Shown: in pieces, positions 25,612 to 26,853 of the stretch
How the letters are laid out: each line of letters starts with the position of its first letter
Numbering within the stretch: position 1 is the first letter of the stretch
NCBI GenBank assembly: GCA_021850555.1
Contig: JAJZLX010000601.1
Location: 1 to 26,853, forward strand
Direction: 5' to 3'
Origin: Pseudomonadota bacterium
GTDB lineage: Bacteria > Pseudomonadota > Gammaproteobacteria > Steroidobacterales > Steroidobacteraceae
Length of the DNA stretch: 26,853 nt
The notes under the pieces: model-generated
Seen by the model: the letters and a program-made list of their open reading frames with translations, nothing else
Database searches by the model: none
Told to the model about the DNA's origin: nothing
Translations under genes and position numbers: made by a program

Positions 25612-26853
25612 TCAGTGCTCGGCGCCGTGGGCGAGCATCGCCTCCGACGGCGGTGTCTGCCAGGAGTGATACGGCGCCGGCGAGGGCAGCTCCCACTCCA
25701 GGCCGCGGGCACCGTCCCAGGGCCTCGCCTCGGCCGGCTGGCCGGAACGGACGCACCTCCAGATGATGTATGGGAACAGCAGCTGCGAGGCGCCGAACAC
25801 GAATCCGCCGATGGAGGAGACCATGTTCCAGTCGGTGAACTGCGGAGCGTAGTCCGCGATGCGGCGCGGCATGCCGGCGAGGCCGAGGAAGTGCTGCGGG
25901 AAGAACAGCACGTTCACGGAGATGACCGACAGCCAGAAGTGCCATTTCGCGAGCCGCATGTCGTACATCCGACCGCTCCACTTGGGCAGCCAGTAGTAGA
26001 TCGCCCCTATGATGGCGAACACCGCCCCCGGCACCAGCACGTAATGGAAGTGCGCGACCACGAAGTAGGTGCCGTGGTACTGGTAGTCGGACGGCACCAG
26101 GGCGAGCATCAGGCCCGAGAAGCCGCCGATGGTGAACAGGAACAGGAACGCCACCGCGAACAGCATCGGCGGCTCGAACGAGAGCGAGCCTCTCCACATG
26201 GTCGCCGCCCAGTTGAACACCTTCACGCCCGTCGGCACCGCGATCAGCATGGTCGAGAGCATGAAGAACAGCTGCGCGGCCACCGGCATCCCCACCGTGA
26301 ACATGTGGTGACCCCAGACGATGAACGACAGGAAGGCGATCGAAGCGGTGGCATACACCATGGCCTCGTAGCCGAACAGGGGCTTGCGCGAGAAGGTGGG
26401 GATGATCTCGGAGATCACGCCGAAGGCGGGCAGGATGAGGATGTAGACCTCCGGGTGGCCGAAGAACCAGAAGATGTGCATGAACATCACGGGGCTGCCG
26501 CCGCCGGCGGCGTTGAAGAAGCTGGTGCCGAAGAAATGATCGGTGAGCAGCATGGTCACGGCACCCGCGAGCACCGGCATGACCGCAATCAGCAGGTAGG
26601 CGGTGATCAGCCACGTCCACACGAACAGCGGCATGCGCAGCAGACTCATCCCCGGGGCACGCAGGTTCATGATGGTCACGATGACGTTGATCGCGCCCAG
26701 GATGGAGGAGATGCCGAGCAGGTGGATGGCGAATATCACCATCGGGAAGGAGGCGCCGAACTGCTCCATCAGCGGCGGATACATGGTCCAGCCGCCGGCC
26801 GGAGCGCCGCCCGGCACGAAGAACGAGCTCACGAGCAGTGCGCCGGCGAACGG
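25612..26853 (-). CDS. coxA: Cytochrome c oxidase subunit I (partial, 5' end outside the window)
   Basis: The C-terminal 413 residues of the catalytic subunit of an aa3 oxidase; the frame is open to the right edge (PFAGALLVSSFF...), so the N-terminal helices and the first heme a ligand are not seen. Visible active-site features are WFFGHPEVYI (the His cross-linked to Tyr, CuB ligand and K-channel region), VWGHHMFTVG (the two further CuB histidines) and VVAHFHYVLV (the heme a3 and heme a ligands). GRMYDMRLAKWHFW and PQHFLGLAGMPRR are typical of this family and exclude the quinol-oxidase branch less surely. First visible gene of the minus-strand cox operon. Confidence 0.96.
   Translation of the reverse strand, partial: PFAGALLVSSFFVPGGAPAGGWTMYPPLMEQFGASFPMVIFAIHLLGISSILGAINVIVTIMNLRAPGMSLLRMPLFVWTWLITAYLLIAVMPVLAGAVTMLLTDHFFGTSFFNAAGGGSPVMFMHIFWFFGHPEVYILILPAFGVISEIIPTFSRKPLFGYEAMVYATASIAFLSFIVWGHHMFTVGMPVAAQLFFMLSTMLIAVPTGVKVFNWAATMWRGSLSFEPPMLFAVAFLFLFTIGGFSGLMLALVPSDYQYHGTYFVVAHFHYVLVPGAVFAIIGAIYYWLPKWSGRMYDMRLAKWHFWLSVISVNVLFFPQHFLGLAGMPRRIADYAPQFTDWNMVSSIGGFVFGASQLLFPYIIWRCVRSGQPAEARPWDGARGLEWELPSPAPYHSWQTPPSEAMLAHGAEH

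Overview
The window reads as a chromosomal segment of a GC-rich gammaproteobacterium. The aa3-oxidase cluster (coxA, coxC, DUF2909, SURF1, heme A synthase, heme O synthase), the UvrD and TrkA/TrkH lengths, and a LacI / GH13_23 / SLC45-type sugar locus all point to the Xanthomonadales/Nevskiales side of that class. This placement is an inference from gene content and style, not from any search. There are no rRNA, tRNA, CRISPR or IS elements that I can support. Most of the window is housekeeping, and the accessory part is the sugar locus at about 14.1-21.2 kb.

Layout. 1-3527 (minus): an exported alpha/beta hydrolase, a NatA-like ABC ATPase and a NatB-like ABC-2 permease, joined by ATGA overlaps, then the first codons of another exported protein at the left edge. 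3702-8888 (plus): mnmG, pyrF, an orphan peptide-binding lipoprotein and glyoxalase II (gloB), tightly packed. 9076-14163 (plus): uvrD, trkA and trkH. 14138-20690: a glucoside-utilisation locus. An SLC45/GPH-type MFS transporter and a secreted six-hairpin glycosidase-like protein lie on minus. A GH13_23 alpha-glucosidase lies on plus, with a roughly 630-base divergent control region between them. 20740-21240: a conserved-looking hypothetical protein. 21161-26853 (mostly minus): cyoE/ctaB, cox15/ctaA, SURF1, DUF2909 (plus), coxC, a 50-residue membrane protein, and coxA running off the right edge.

How it works together. The sugar locus looks partly decayed. Three copies of a 15-base LacI-type operator remain between the divergent genes. 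The LacI gene downstream of the alpha-glucosidase has lost its whole effector domain: its N-terminal DNA-binding part is joined in frame to what looks like the C-terminal tail of the family. A good ribosome-binding site followed by a signal-peptide stub like that of a TonB-dependent receptor ends after 56 codons. So outer-membrane uptake and sugar sensing appear lost, while the inner-membrane transporter and the two glycosidases are intact. The oxidase cluster supplies subunits I and III and the heme O/heme A pathway with SURF1, but lacks the cox11/ctaG gene often found between coxA and coxC. Several genes carry a TACAAT or TAGAAT box only a few bases before the start codon, which suggests leaderless or nearly leaderless transcripts.
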